A stretch of DNA of 64,000 bases from Tenebrio molitor. Lineage: Eukaryota; Arthropoda; Insecta; Coleoptera; Tenebrionidae. Under the pieces are notes generated by a model that ran no database searches, was not told the origin of the DNA, and worked only from the letters and a program-made list of their open reading frames with translations. How positions within the stretch are numbered: position 1 is the first letter of the stretch; each line of letters opens with the position of its first letter. Below, piece after piece: positions 31,691 to 44,297 of this stretch. A program made the translations under genes and the position numbers. The stretch is from positions 5,580,001 to 5,644,000 of the forward strand of contig NC_091049.1 in the NCBI RefSeq assembly GCF_963966145.1. The letters run 5' to 3'.

Positions 31691-32760
31691 TGGCATCGCA
31701 ATCCTTTCGATTCGTTCTCGCTCCACTTAACTATTCCCAATTCTAGCAACTCTTCCGGGGATCGGTTAACGACCGTCCCAAATGTCGTCACCAGTGTTGA
31801 CTTAACTATTCCCGCGTGTCGCTTGGCAAATTAACTATTCCCTCTGTCGGTCCGGTTTCGCGTTCCGAATCAATCGGGCAATTTCCCTCGAACAAAAACA
31901 TTTGCTGCCCCTATATATAACAACGGCCGAGATTCATATAGCCGTCCGTAACACAATGGAACCAACCACAGAGGAATTCTTATGGGTACATTAGTCAAGT
32001 AAATGGTTATTTATATAAAATAGGGGGAAGTTCACCCCCTTACAAGAGTTGTTATCAGGTGCCTTGCAGCGCGCTCACTCATGACCGCTGTTTCCAATTT
32101 ATTTGCACAATAGTCGACACCCCTCCTGTCGGGCGGACGGAATAAGGAGAGAGCGCGAGGGGTGGCGTGCTGCCGCCACACTTTCCAACCCCCGACTTGT
32201 CGTTAAAAATCGCTCCGATCGCTCCGCATCTTGGAGCACGAAAAAATCCATCGAGATGTACTCGTAGTTATTGCAATCTGTGCAGGTGGCGTTAGTAGTA
32301 GACGCCAAGTCGAAAACGTCGCGGCGTTTCTTGGGAAAAAATATTTTCCAGGGATGCACGGGGGGGCGGGTTGCGACGAGGGGCGGCTAATCTGCGCTGC
32401 TGTCTGTTCCAGACATGCATGCACTTTACAGACGCACACATGGCCGACGTTGATCAAGATACGGATGTATTGTTCCGGGTAATCTCGAGCACGCACCCTG
32501 CATCGTGTACGCATTAGGTCGTTACGCACCCGAATTATCATATAAATATGTCAAATGCGGGAGAGAGAGAGGAGGAGGAGCGTGCGATCCCGCAGGACGA
32601 GAAGTCGCCCGAGATAAGGGTTTTTCGCAGCGGCAGCGGCCCAACGGACAAAGGACGACGCTACCAGGACGGGAAAGGTGTTCACGCATAAATGCGTATG
32701 GTGGGTAGAGTCTTGCAAACATCAGACTTGCTTGCGGTCGGTACGTTGATAATGGCCTCC
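31691..32760. promoter_or_regulatory. GC-richer island 6 with repeated TTAACTATTCCC
   Basis: TTAACTATTCCC occurs at about 31727-31738, 31802-31813 and 31831-31842, and once more without the last C near 28,088. TATATATAA at about 31913 could be a TATA box but no gene follows. The right part (32,100-32,700) is CpG-rich without coding signal. Confidence 0.35.
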
Positions 32761-33760
32761 CTCAGGGTTTTGTTTTAAGTTCGCCGATGTTTCGTTTGTG
32801 TATCGTTTTGAGTTACAGCTGAGGAACAATGGGCCTCGTGCCGACCACGAGAATGAACATCGCCGCATTCGCATCCTTAAATCTCAAAGTCAAAATAATA
32901 AAAACTTTTAAAATTTTTTTGAACTGGTGGAAAAATCGAAATATGCAGTTATTTTCATATGAGTCAGATTACTTTTCAGGTGCGAGGTTGAAATTTGAAC
33001 TACGAGGTGTCAGCCGAGTGATGCAAAACAGCCCGAACACTTGAAAAGTGACAGAGCACGAATATTTAATAACGTTTTTCGTGTTTGTTTGGGCAAAGTC
33101 TTAAAAAACATTAATTAAGTGTAAATTTTGAGGTTATCTTTGACAGATGTCAAGTTAGGTATATAACCGCGAAAGTTTATATACTTACTATTTACTGTAT
33201 TTACTGGTTGTCGTGTGCAAACTAGAAACATCTTGTCGGCGCGCGGCGGTAAGTATTCGAATGGATTGGAGCAAGTGCAGAAAGTTAATGAGGTTCTCAG
33301 CTGAAGACAATTCAGGATAGACGATTGGTAATATGTAATAAAATCCGGTCAGAAAAAAAATGTGATAAGAACAGACAAGTTTCTGTAGAAGAATAAAAAA
33401 GTATGCTACAAATCAAGAATAATTAATTACAAATAGATAGTAAGAGAGAACACAAAATTAATTCCTGGTTTAGCTACACCCCGTATATTACTGATCATTT
33501 AGAAACTACTTAATTTAAAAAAATATATATATCTAAAACATACCTTGTAGTAACTGTAGAAATTCGAACTACTCTTTTTGATTTGGAGAAGCTCCCCAAT
33601 AAACTACTCAGCATTACATCTGTAACAAAACAAAAATCAAGAATAAGATACCGAACGAATGAGAAAATTCATTTTTTACACTACATTTAATAACTACATT
33701 TCAGTTTACAAATTTCAAGATGATCCGCTAGGTGGGTATACGTACCTGTGCATGTTCGGG
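32761..33760. other. AT-rich spacer with dispersed repeat
   Basis: About 33065-33165 is the inverse of 17925-18010 (GAGGTTATCTTTGACAGATG and TCAAGTTAGGTA), an interspersed repeat of unknown class. No gene. Confidence 0.45.
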
Positions 33761-35112
33761 GAAAAATAGTAGATTATACAATTAAGAGTAGAAGTGAGTC
33801 TTTTTGTGGTAAGCCCAGAAATTGAAGACCGAGACGAAGTCGAGTCGAACTGGACATGAACTCATTTGTTTCCTTTTGCTGCAGTTCCAGTAAAATGACA
33901 ATTTTCAAACTTCCAATTTTCAACTTTTAAGGCAATACATATTATTAGTAGGTACTTGAAGGTTCAAAGTAAAGTCTACTAAAATCTAAACTTTACTTTT
34001 TAACGTTGAACGGCCATCTTGCTATATTTGATTTTAACATATGTCATCCGTGCACATGGGCGACTCGTGTTACACCACAGTGGCACCGGTTAAATATTGG
34101 GTAATAATTTCGTTATTTCGCTTTTTTAGAGGTTTTTTTTTTAATAGGGATAATTAATTAAATTAAATGTTAAATATTTCGTGTAATTATTGATAAATAA
34201 ATCGTGAGAAATGCTTCAAACGACTTTACATTTGTCACGGTGTCACGTGGACATTTCAACTCCTAGGATTTGAAGTGTTTCAAGTCTGGTTGCAAAAAAA
34301 CCCACTTCAACCGTTTCTACAGAGATACACAAATGCGCGATTTTTGACCGCTCTAAAATAAAAATTCTTGTCAAATTATGGGAGTGAAGGAAAATATATT
34401 GGTATCTATCTAATAAACATTTTGGGAATTATTCTTCGTAAAAGAAGAGTAACTGGTACTGGATTTACTGATTTACTGAACATACAAAAAAGTGTTTAAA
34501 TGTATACATATTATATACGCGGTGGATTGAAAACAACTCAATTTTTCCTTTTCATTTCTGATTTGAAATAGTAGAAAAAAAAACACAAAGGAAATCCCTG
34601 TGGTTTCACACAATCCACCCCTGTGTGTTGTTATTTTTTCGTAAACATATATTATTTTTAAATTAAGTATGTTTTGCATCTAAGATGTTACGTTTCGTGA
34701 TATGTTTTTTTTTTAAATCTGTTTTTGGACACTTTAAAATTTGTAATTAAGGTTGGTCATAGTTAATTTGAAAAAAGTTACTAAAATAAGTAAGAAGAAA
34801 TGTGCGCAATGTTCTTAATCACTTGGTATAACAATTTTTTTAGTTACTGTCATTCATAAAAAAGTAACGTGTACAAGGTATACATCCGAATTAAAAATTT
34901 GCAGGTTTCAATCTTAAGTAGAGTACCTACATAATTAATATTCAAAGATGATTAGTGTACGTAATATATACAGAGTGGTTTAAACTCAAGTCGTTTTTGG
35001 CTTGTTATCTGAAGATTACGAAAATTAGAAATACATATTGATGAATATAGGAAAACTGTTTCTAGTTTTATATTATTTTTGGAGGAAACCACTATTACCT
35101 ATTGTGAAGTAA
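33761..35112. other. AT-rich spacer
   Basis: No gene. One TIR-like end CAGAGTGGTTTAAACTC at about 34971 without a clear partner. Confidence 0.4.
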
Positions 35113-35229
35113 TAGTATATTATTATACGAGTTTAACAAGACGTTGTATTATCACATGAGTGTGTTTAAAGCACGACGAACGTAGCGAATGAATGTGATA
35201 ATACGTCTTATTAAACGAGTATAATACCT
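35113..35229. repeat. Imperfect palindrome with GTGTTTAAAGCACGACGAACG loop
   Basis: The arms ATACGAGTTTAACAAGACGT, then TGTATTATCACAT, pair with ATGTGATAATACGTCTTATT, then AAACGAGTATAATAC. The loop carries the ACGA-rich words seen in other palindromes of this window (21,960; 33,830; 54,440). Confidence 0.7.
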
Positions 35230-35907
35230 ATAATATTTTATCTACTTTGCTTTACAACCCCTGAAATTTCGGCTGCTCAAGCTTTCATAGTAGACTAGGG
35301 ACTTTCGCGTGGGTTGACAACAAACATTTTTCACAAAAATGTAAGGTTATATTTACTAAATTTACTTCGTAGCTTCATTCGTTACCTTGACGCCTGACGT
35401 CAAACGGTTGATGTTACCAATATAACAAAAGCTAAAAGTTACCAAAAACAATTTAATAATATGCTTCATTATTAAACTGTTTTCGGTATAATAATGAGCC
35501 TATTTGTAACTCAAAGTAGATAATAGTAGTTTATTTGACGAGTGTAAATTCTCGTGGACCTTTAAAACGCTCGTTTGACTCGCGTTTTAAACTGGCCCAC
35601 TCGTGCCAAAAAAACCCAATTTACACAAGCACGAGTTGAATACAACGTTTTTTTGTTCGACGAGCCCCTTAAAGGTTCTAAATCGCTTAAAATCTTTAAA
35701 ATTAGCTTGACGTTTCGTTTTAACAAGTGGACATTTATCAAAATTCGTTCACACAGGAGAAAATTCTCAATTCTGACAGTGTCGAATAAAAAAAACATTT
35801 ACTTAATGACACCTTGTACGGTGCTGCGTGAGTATGTATGTAATTAATTTATCCAATTAAAAATTACGAACGTAATTTCCATGTATTGTAAATCTTGTGA
35901 TAATCTG
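35230..35907. other. AT-rich spacer with small palindromes
   Basis: TTTAAAACGCTCGTTTGACT, then CGCGTTTTAAA (about 35561-35591), is a short hairpin. Two overlapping open frames here on opposite strands come from this palindromic DNA and are not genes. Confidence 0.4.
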
Positions 35908-36263
35908 CAGGGTTATTATAAATGATTGTAGTACAAGTAGGCGTAAAAACTGAATGTAAAACTTATGGATGCCGCTCCATATAAAAAACATCAAAATGAT
36001 GTGAATAAGTGAGTACACACCGTTCACACACAGGAGTTAAATTGGGTGCAAAACAACTCAATATTTTTAGAATTGGTTGCAAAACAATTCAATATTTTTG
36101 GATTCAATCGTTAATTTAAAAAAATAAATAAAACACCCATCACCGCACTTTTCATAAAAAATGACAATGACAGCGACAAACATTGACAGTTCACATGAAA
36201 GCGGCAAAAATTTCATAACATGGGCATGGCCTGCTTCGACTACAATCATTTATAATAACCCTG
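35908..36263. mobile_element. MITE family I, copy 1
   Basis: 356 bp. Left end CAGGGTTATTATAAATGATT, then GTAGT; right end ACTACAATCATTTATAATAA, then CCCTG. Inside, a 31-bp unit (GGGTGCAAAACAACTCAATA, then TTTTTAGAATT) is tandemly doubled, unlike copy 2. The right end has TA; the left TA has become TG. Confidence 0.85.
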
Positions 36264-36282
36264 TATAATATTTTGAACATAA

Positions 36283-36508
36283 CGGGTGTTTTTTTTTTAA
36301 TTTGGCGTCGAAGTTGCCTTTGAAGAGTCGAGTGAACGCACCGCCGGATTACAACCTTGATCACCTGTTTAAATGTAACCTCACTTTTTGCGTTGTTTAT
36401 GTTTTTAATCTGCAATTTGAAAAGTCAGTGTTTTTAAGACGAGTGATTCATTCACAATCGACTCTTCAACGCCAACTTCGACGGCAAATTAAAAAAAAAA
36501 AAACACTT
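36283..36508. mobile_element. MITE family A, type 2, long centre
   Basis: About 226 bp, ends CGGGTGTTTTTTTTTTAATT and AATTAAAAAAAAAAAAACAC, only 20 bp from the family I element. The arms have GGCGTCGAAGTTGCCTTTGA / CAACGCCAACTTCGACGGC. Confidence 0.85.
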
Positions 36509-37436
36509 GAAAGGATTCTGAATTATACAATTTGAGATACATTTTTAAAAAATTCTTCCCTGAGTGGACAGCAAAAACCAGTCCCATTATAAATACATTT
36601 AATATCTCGGTTAGAATATGCTATCTCTTCTTAGTTATTAGAAAATATGATCGACAATCTACTTCTTTTCAATCGAACCACTGTGTATATTCGATATGTA
36701 GGTAATTAAATAAAAATAGGACACTATTTTTTTTTTCATCTAGAATGCAATCACGTTCGAAATTTGTTTCGGATCAAGTTAGTTTCGTATTTAAAAAAAT
36801 TACTAATTGAAGTTGGCAGCAGCTGAGTTGAAAAATAATTAGAGGAAAATAGTGACTGTTCTTTTGAACCACCCAGTATAATAAATCATTTTAAATTATT
36901 ATGCATAAACACGTAATAACTGCTGGATTAAATAATCCATTATTTATTACCTGATATCAATTAGAATGTGATAAATTATAAGGCATGGTTAAATATGAGG
37001 GTACTTAACCATATATTTATACGGAGTGATGTAAAAATATAATTCAATTTTTCACTTTTGTTTTTTTTATTTGAACACCTACTGCAATCTAATTTGTACA
37101 AATAATCCTATGAGAAAATTATTCATATTTCGAAAAAGAAGAATCACGAAAGTCTTTCTTGTTTTAATTGCATCGCTAATGCTTCTGATGAATATTAATT
37201 AATTTAATGGAAACAGTTTCAAAAAAGAAAACATACCGAGTGGATCACAAAATCGATTCCAACCCGATCGATTCCAATTCCATTTGTAACGTTAACGGTA
37301 TCCCTGACATCCATATCTTATTTCCAATTTACACTAGATAAAAAAAATAATCGAGTAACTGTAGACGGTCCTGACAAAATTTCATTTGTCTCAAAATACA
37401 GTACAGATTTGAAATAAAATATGTACATCGGGTGTT
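36509..37436. other. AT-rich spacer
   Basis: Nothing definable. Confidence 0.5.
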
Positions 37437-37580
37437 TATTTAAGTTTCCGGTCAAAGTTGGCGTTGAAGAGTCGATTGTGAACACACCACTTGTGTCAGA
37501 ATGTAAGATTTAAAAAGCTGATCCGTGATCCTTAATTCTTCAACGCCAACTTTGACCGGAAATTTAAATGAACATCCGAT
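37437..37580. mobile_element. MITE family A, type 1, short copy
   Basis: 144 bp: ATCGGGTGTTTATTTAAGTT, then TCCGGTCAAAGTTGGCGTTG on the left; CTTCAACGCCAACTTTGACC and GGAAATTTAAATGAACATCC, then GAT, on the right. The right arm lacks the GTGCGTTCACAATCGA segment, an internal deletion. Confidence 0.85.
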
Positions 37581-38830
37581 AGATACTTATTTGCCGTCTG
37601 AAACGTCGTAAATTTTGCGGGAATTCAGCAACATGTCAGGCACTTTAATGACGGAATTCAAACAGTGTGTCCAACGTTAAAAAAATAAATCATGGCCTCC
37701 CATTATGTCAAAACAAGGTGCACGGGGTTTACTTTCGAAAATGACGAAAACGCATTTTCTCTTGTAAAACATCAGAATTTGTTTTGTTGAAAACAATTTC
37801 GATATCTTCAGGACGTGGCCAACAAAAGAAGATCGAACGATATGACAAGTCGCATCAAGACGGTAAGAGCGAAAGCGCGTTCTTGTTTTCGCAAAAAAAC
37901 AACAAATCAAACCGAGGACGAGCGAACGCGAAAAACGAGAGTGCATTTTAAATGCGAATCGACGTTACGTCAGAAGTGCCATCAAACCCTTTCGCGCGCC
38001 GGAAACTCGACTTTTTTCCCATTTTTTTTAACCGCGTCATTGTTATTATCTATTCTCTTTAATCTTCATCGTTTTAATTCCGCCTTAATACGTTTTAAAT
38101 TGGATAGTAATAATGACGGTTCTTTATAAATGGAACGCGCTACGGTCATCATTAATAAAATTCCATATAAAACAACAGAGCTTACTGTTCGTCCGGCACG
38201 TCAACATTAACGCCGTTAATGAACACGAAAATAAAAACAACGAGTACAACAACAAAAAATAAAAACAAGAACGAGACGAGAGGAACGGACAAGGACGGGA
38301 AAAGGGGGCACAACAGAAACATTATGTCGCTCCGAGTGACTTATTAATGTCTCAATTCGTTGGGGGCATCCGAGGAATTTTTTCACCGGATCCCCCCACC
38401 GACGGTGACAAATCCTAAATCCCGGTGTTAATGCCCACATGATATAAAAGGTTGATTTAAATGGTGGCCGTTTAACGGCCGCTTTAACTGCCCCAGATTA
38501 TTTTAATTACCTAATAAATATACGGGGTCATTAAAAATACATGTGTTGACCGTTCCTGCGGTGGACATCCATCCGCGCGGGACGTTAACCCGACACTAAA
38601 TCATCCTGTTTATGGGACCGATTCGAAAAATCGCGCAAAAAATCGCTCTCCTTCCCGAGAGGAGGCCTTCACCCGCACAACCAGAATTTATAGCGAGGCA
38701 CGCGCGGTATGCGCAGCGATCATTTCGCACCCGAAGTGCCAAAACATACAAAAACGTAAAAGACAACAAATGCGGTCCAGTTCGACATCAGATGGTACGA
38801 GAATTTGGAGTTGAGACCTAGAAATATCTT
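37581..38830. other. Mixed spacer and GC-richer island 7
   Basis: No gene supported. From about 37,800 the sequence has dispersed CpG and TAATTA-type cores without repeats. Confidence 0.3.
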
Positions 38831-38934
38831 GTATGAAGAAAGAATCAAGCTACATATTTTAAAAAAGATAATAATAATAATTCTTTATTGACTAACAGAA
38901 AAAGAAAAAATAAGAAGAGTGTCGTTAAGAGCGC

Positions 38935-39010
38935 CGGCCGCGAAATTGGATTTCGCGGCCTGTTTTGGGTACGCGAAGTGCTCGTTTCGCGTACGGTTGC
39001 ACAAAAATTA
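38935..39010. mobile_element. Repeat family D, end fragment
   Basis: GCGAAATTGGATTTCGCGGC, then CTGTTTTGGGTACGCGAAGT, then GCTCGTTTCGCGTACGGTTG. Near-identical to the end at 30715-30775 and the inverse of 23042-23100; the rest of the element is missing. Confidence 0.75.
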
Positions 39011-39059
39011 AATTTAGAACGATTTCTTTCATTATCTGACAATACTTAGATATTTAGTA

Positions 39060-39850
39060 ATTGTGATTAGTGCTTTTCACTGATGTAATTAAAGTTTCCT
39101 GTCTAAAACAAGATCGGTTCCACAGAGAATCCCTGTTCTACACCAGTTCCCATTGTCCTCCCGTACCTCACCTTCCTTGGGCCCTCTCATTGTTCACCTC
39201 GTATCGATGTCTTCCGAAAAGTCCCAAACCGTGTAAATACCACCACAAAAAATAATCCGCATTTGGGCCCTTTTCAAAATAAGATATCATAAACACTCCT
39301 TTGTGTGGCGACCCTTTGTGTCGTCGACCACGAAACCACCCTCTCCGTGCTGTTCATTTTAATCTCGTTCCGAAGGTGAGAAACGTTACGCTAATCCCGG
39401 AACAATCGACAAGAATCGATGGAAAAAAAGGAACAAGACGGGTGGCTCGCCGGTCAACGTAAACACGACCCAGATGTGTCCCCACATGTTGCAGAAACAC
39501 TGAATTAGCAATCGGACAAATTCCCTGGGCCCCCCGCCGTTCCGACCACCCCAATTCGACACCCCACAAATCTACGATTCCCTTTATCGCCCGACGTACA
39601 AATGTAATGTGATATAGTTTCGGTTTTTTTATGTTATCAAGCGGCGGCGGCGGCGATGGTATCGTTTGTGGGAGCGGGACACGTGTCGCGAATGTTCTTC
39701 CGACTTGTCGAGATGTTCCGGGGGCGAGTGCAGTGCACGCGTTCCTGCAAGATTTTTTTCTGCTGTTGCAAATTGCGAAAGTCGGAATGCGCCTGTAATA
39801 AAACAAACGATTACATTATTTTGGATTAGCTCCAGTTTTTTCAACTTTTT
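39060..39850. other. GC-richer non-coding island 8
   Basis: A short Cys-rich frame at about 39,680-39,830 has no matching homologue that I know and no splice context; I leave it as non-coding. CACGTG occurs at about 39,679. Confidence 0.3.
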
Positions 39851-40690
39851 TAATTTGTACTTTTGGCGCGTAGGTGGCTTGAAATGAAGCTTTTTCCGTA
39901 TTTCTAAACGATTTCATATCCCACAGGCTATATAATGAAAAGTAAACACCACGTCCAATTGTACAAAATACGATAATGTGAGTGAAAAAGAAAAGAAGCT
40001 AAAGTTTTGTTTTATATTTTGCATTTACATCTGTGCTGATATCTAAAATTGTTGATGCATATGTTTGCATGTTCCGGATAAACTCGAGAAAAACTGGACC
40101 GAATTCAAAAACTCTTTTGCTATGAGATAGTTTAGTTCTTCAGGAGTAACATAGACTGTTGTAGTATCATCATGCAGTAGCGAAGTAAAAGCAAAATTGA
40201 TTTGCAATTAGTGCAAACAGAGCCGCTGCCAAAAGCTAGTTCTACGTAAAAATAAAACGAGGAAAAAACTAAGTTAGCTAAGATGTGAATTGAAAAAGAT
40301 GGTAGAAGATAAGCAACAATGAAGAAGCAGATTACGCAAGAGAAAAACAGTTTTTTCGGAAAAGATGAAAAATAGTGTATAATAATTTTTTTCTTCAAAC
40401 GTCAGTAAAATATGACATTATACTGCTAATGCTAAAGTGTCGTGGCATCTGACGAGTTGACGAGCGGCAGATAAAGTTATTATCTCCGCTGACGAGCGGC
40501 AGATAAAGCAAATTAGCTAAATCATTTAAAATTCCTAACTCGAATTTTAACAAATTCGTTTCTGAATCTGACATATTGAAAGCTGAAGTGAATAGACAAT
40601 ATCGCACGTTTCAAAACTTTGAAAAGGTTAACAAAGTTCTTGCAATTTGAAAAGTCGTTGGACATCATATTAGATTTTCTTTGTATTTTT
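39851..40690. other. AT-rich spacer with a short direct repeat
   Basis: TGACGAGCGGCAGATAAAG is present twice, at 40458-40476 and 40490-40508 (period 32). The repeat holds AGATAA, a GATA-factor core. No gene. Confidence 0.5.
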
Positions 40691-41760
40691 AATCACCGCC
40701 CGCCGCTGTACCGCTTTCCCCGGACCAATTTACAATTGCGCCTTCCGGCGATTTTGCCTTCACCTTTTATGGAGCCACCCCAGCGCTTATGGAACTGTAA
40801 GCACGACAAAAGTGGTGGAAATTCATGATTCGATCAAATTCAAGCTAAGCAAGATGGAGCGCCAACTCATCGTCCTCGCCGCCCGGGAAAAGCGTCCGAT
40901 TTTCCAATTAAAACTTTTTTCTAAATTCGTCTTTGTTGCCGGATCTGGATTTGACGAAAAGGGTCGATTTTTCGTCGCACCACCCTCACCCCATCCGATC
41001 GCCGCTTCGAGCCTTCAACCCCGACAAGTGCGTTACGTTGTTGGCCAAACAAAGCGCCAGCGTAAGGTTTCGCAAACAGTCGTCGCCTCTATTTAAATAT
41101 TTAACGGGTTTCTCCAATTACCCCATTGTCGGCGTGTGTCTCCGGAGCCGGCTCCGGCCCGTTGCCGTGGTGTTGCCGTGACTGTTGACACGTGCGCGGA
41201 TCCGGTTCGATCCGGTGCGATCGAAAAGAAAAAATTAACGAGGGGGTGGAAAGGGCGAGCGCGAGTGACGGAATTGACATTTTCTGAAATGTTATTCATG
41301 CGGCGGAGTCGACCGCCGCCTCCCCGGAGTTTCGTTTTCGTTTTTGGGTCGGGTTGATGTTCGTTGAGCTGTCATGCAAACACACATAGATTGGTTTTCG
41401 TGCCGCTTAATCGAAAAACGAAAGGCTTTGGTCACGTCAGACACACTTGCCCACGTTTCTGAGCTATCTGCGATCTCGTGTGTGCCATAATGCCCCCGGA
41501 ACCACGTCAGGAACAAATGACTGATTCTCACATCGGTGGCGGTTTTTTCCTGCAGATTTTTGACAGGAGGCCACTCGACCCGACATGCACCGAATCCCGC
41601 TCGCATTTTACCGTGTGCGATGCTGACGACTGTTTGAATTTTTTGCAGACGCGACAGTTTGAAGTCACGTCCGAGCTTGGGTCGGAACGTCCGCCGAACA
41701 ACGCACAACAATTGATATTAATTGGAAACATTGTTCTCTTCCGTTAAAGGCGATTTATGC
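40691..41760. other. GC-richer non-coding island 9
   Basis: CpG-rich without a recognisable protein; multiple antisense frames are compositional. Confidence 0.3.
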
Positions 41761-41944
41761 TTTTGTACAATCTAATTGTAAAATAATACCAACGGTAATA
41801 ATAATACCGTGTGATCGAAAATAAAAAAAAATCGAGATAGCCATGATTAATACACTTCAGTTGGCAACACGTAAAAATTTAATTCAAATGTCATTACAAT
41901 GTCATTATTAATTATTATTGAGTATTAAAATTTGCTATTACAAT

Positions 41945-42325
41945 ATGTTCACTTTAGAGCAACACATTTTCATTGTCCAGTATTTCTTCAGCAATTGAGA
42001 AAGGCTATTCGATACCTCGAATTTTTGAGGAATTTCAACAAAAGTTTCCGGACTTTCAAGGCACTTAACCAACAATTTGCCCAGAAAGTCTACAAATGCG
42101 TAAACATATTTTTGGAAACAGGTAGTGTTCTGCGCAAAAAAGGCAGTAAGCGACCGACAAAAAGATCAGCTGAAAATATTGAAGAGGGTGAACAAAGAAT
42201 TATTGCAGAGATTAACCCAAGAAACTAATCTATCATTTGGTACAGTTCTGCTTATCCTTAAAAAAGATTTGCACTTTTTTCTCTATCGTGTGTCTGTTGT
42301 GCATGAAATGACCCCTTGTCAATAA
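41945..42325 (+). pseudogene. Mariner/Tc-like transposase N-terminal fragment, frameshifted
   Basis: Broken remnant of a DNA-transposon transposase. Frame 1 begins M-F-T-L-E-Q-H-I-F-I-V-Q-Y-F-F-S-N and hits a stop. A second frame continues the helix-turn-helix part (F-A-Q-K-V-Y-K-C-V; L-E-T-G-S-V-L-R-K-K-G; S-A-E-N-I-E-E-G-E-Q), and a third resumes with L-K-K-D-L-H-F-F-L-Y-R and V-V-H-E-M-T-P. The T-G-S-V...R-P...E-N-I and L-K-K-D-L-H...Y pattern is that of the paired-type DNA-binding part of insect mariner/Tc-like transposases. At least two frameshifts and a stop separate the pieces, and no catalytic DDE/D region follows, so it is dead. I saw no TIRs tied to it. Confidence 0.7.
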
Positions 42326-42823
42326 GAACCCCCACAACCCACAACAACCTCTCTGGATAATATTGATTAATCGATGATCATTGGATCTTGGATCGATTTA
42401 TAAACAAGCGGCGTGCGCGTGCTCCGTGCTCACCGTTGACGTTAAATTAAGGTGCGGGAGTTTTAAATCTCATTGTTTCATTGCACTAGCTGAGGAAATT
42501 CTTTTACAATCGACTGGTCACACAAAATTCTTTATGAAAATCAAGATTTCAACATTCTTAAAATCACTAACCTAACTTTTAAGACTGACATTAGAATTTT
42601 GATCATTGTGGAAGTATGTAAAACGTTTATTTTCCTAAAGAACAAATTAAATTTCTGATATATAAAACAATTACCTTCACGTTCTGAAAAACTTTAAGTA
42701 AAGCTAGTATGTAATTTAATCATCTGGTAGAGGGTTCCTTTGAAATATGTATTATTATCGTCGCTTTGAACTAAATGGGTTCAAAAAAAGACAAGAACCA
42801 GCAAGGAAAGAAAGAATATTGTA
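42326..42823. other. AT-rich spacer
   Basis: Nothing definable. Confidence 0.5.
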
Positions 42824-42967
42824 CAGGGTGTTTTTGTTATTTTAGTATACTTACAATAATTAATTAATTGAACGAAAAACTTTTAGCATAAAAATGTTTT
42901 GTTAATGACTTCTACCCATCGTCCCTAGTTACCGATTTTTTTAAACGTGTATTTCAAAAACACCCTG
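42824..42967. mobile_element. Short MITE (CAGGGTGTTTTTG ends)
   Basis: 144 bp with TA flanks; ends CAGGGTGTTTTTGTTAT and GTATTTCAAAAACACCCTG. Short TIR, AT-rich middle. Confidence 0.8.
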
Positions 42968-43823
42968 TATAATGTCAATTAGTAATATGTACTTCTTTAC
43001 TACTAGAAACACCAGCAAACTTGATAGAAGTCAATTTTTTATCAATAAAGTAGAACGAGTTTAATTTTCTGATTAGTGATTAGTGTCCGTAACGTTCAAT
43101 TGGACCCAAGTCTGGATTCTCGTTGCAATTTCTTCTTGCAATGCACTTGTTACTAGATTATTATCTTGCAGAGACACCTACGGCCAATGTTACAATTTCA
43201 CACAAACACCATCTTCCTTTCAAAATGTTCTGAGTTTATCTCTAAAGCCGATTACTTTAACTTAATATTTTACATCTAAAGACCTCGTCTGTGAATTGTA
43301 GAGATTCATCTCATCAAGAGAAGAAAGCTTTCTTTTTTTTCCAACTAAATTAGTCTGAGACAGTTATCACTCGGACTTAAATCTGGACTTCTCAGTGGTC
43401 ATTTCTTCTTCCGAGGCAGTTCTTTCTTAAAATTGGACATGTATCGTTTGCCACATTAATTAGATCATTACTTTGCAAAGATAATTCTGCATAATATGTT
43501 ATAATATGTATCTCCTTTTTCTTTCCCTCAGAATATTCATTTCTTTTACTCGACATGACTAGAATAAAACGCAGAGATCTCGTCTATCACTTCATTTTAA
43601 AATTGTTTCTTTGTAATGAATGCACTGTATGGTAGAGTTTTATCCTCCTAAAATTAACAGTGTAATCTTCTAGATAGCCTTGTTGTTTACAATTCCTCTT
43701 TTTGCCAATTTCAGCAAGACAATAACAAAAAACATTCAGGTAATAGGAAGAATGGAGTGAGTATGATTGTTTGAAAGCTAGTAGATCATAAAAAATGTAA
43801 ATGTCTGCTTCCATGATGATATA
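42968..43823. repeat. Pyrimidine-biased diverged tandem duplication, period about 298 bp
   Basis: The stretch near 43105-43290 (CAAGTCTGGATTCTCGTTG...ATTATCTTGCAGAGACACC...AAGACCTCGTCTGTGAATTG) is matched about 298 bp later (TAAATCTGGACTTCTCAGTG...ATTACTTTGCAAAGATAAT...GAGATCTCGTCTATCACTT). Divergence is high. No frame is conserved between copies. Possible old satellite. Confidence 0.45.
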
Positions 43824-44297
43824 CAGGGTGTCTCAAAATTCGCGAATTCCGAATTCAGAGCGTTGTAGGGGATCACTTCAGTAGTCCAAATATGGAAATA
43901 AAAAAAAATCGGGACTCCCCCCACAAAGATACATTGGTCTGAATGTGCACTCTTTGAAGTGCATTTTCTTCAAATACAGGCGGAAAAGTTCAGTGTTTAT
44001 TATTATTTATGGTGTAGATGATTGTGGAACATAATAAAACAATTTTTTGATGAATAGCTTTACTTTGGAGTAAAAAAATCTTAAATTTTTGTGATTTTTC
44101 TTAAAAATGGAACGGCAACGTAGCTATAATAATATTTTGTCACTGTGGATATGAAGGCTGCTATGTATTGAACAAAATTAAAGTGCTTATATCTTCTGCA
44201 AGGAGAGCGAATTTTTTTTTCTAAGTATTTTTCGAGCTCTACTGGGTCTTTTTCTACCACGCTCTGAATTCGGAATTCGCGAATTTGGAGACACCTG
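43824..44297. mobile_element. MITE (CAGGGTGTCTCAAAATTCG ends)
   Basis: 474 bp, TA-flanked. Left CAGGGTGTCTCAAAATTCGC, then GAATTCCGAATTCAGAGCG; right CGCTCTGAATTCGGAATTCG, then CGAATTTGGAGACACCTG. The arm contains its own palindrome GAATTCCGAATTC. The interior is AT-rich with no transposase. Confidence 0.87.

Noticed and set aside
39666..39840. Short Cys-rich frames in two phases
   Set aside because: Neither frame has a recognisable domain, start context or splice partner, and both are shorter than chance allows to exclude.
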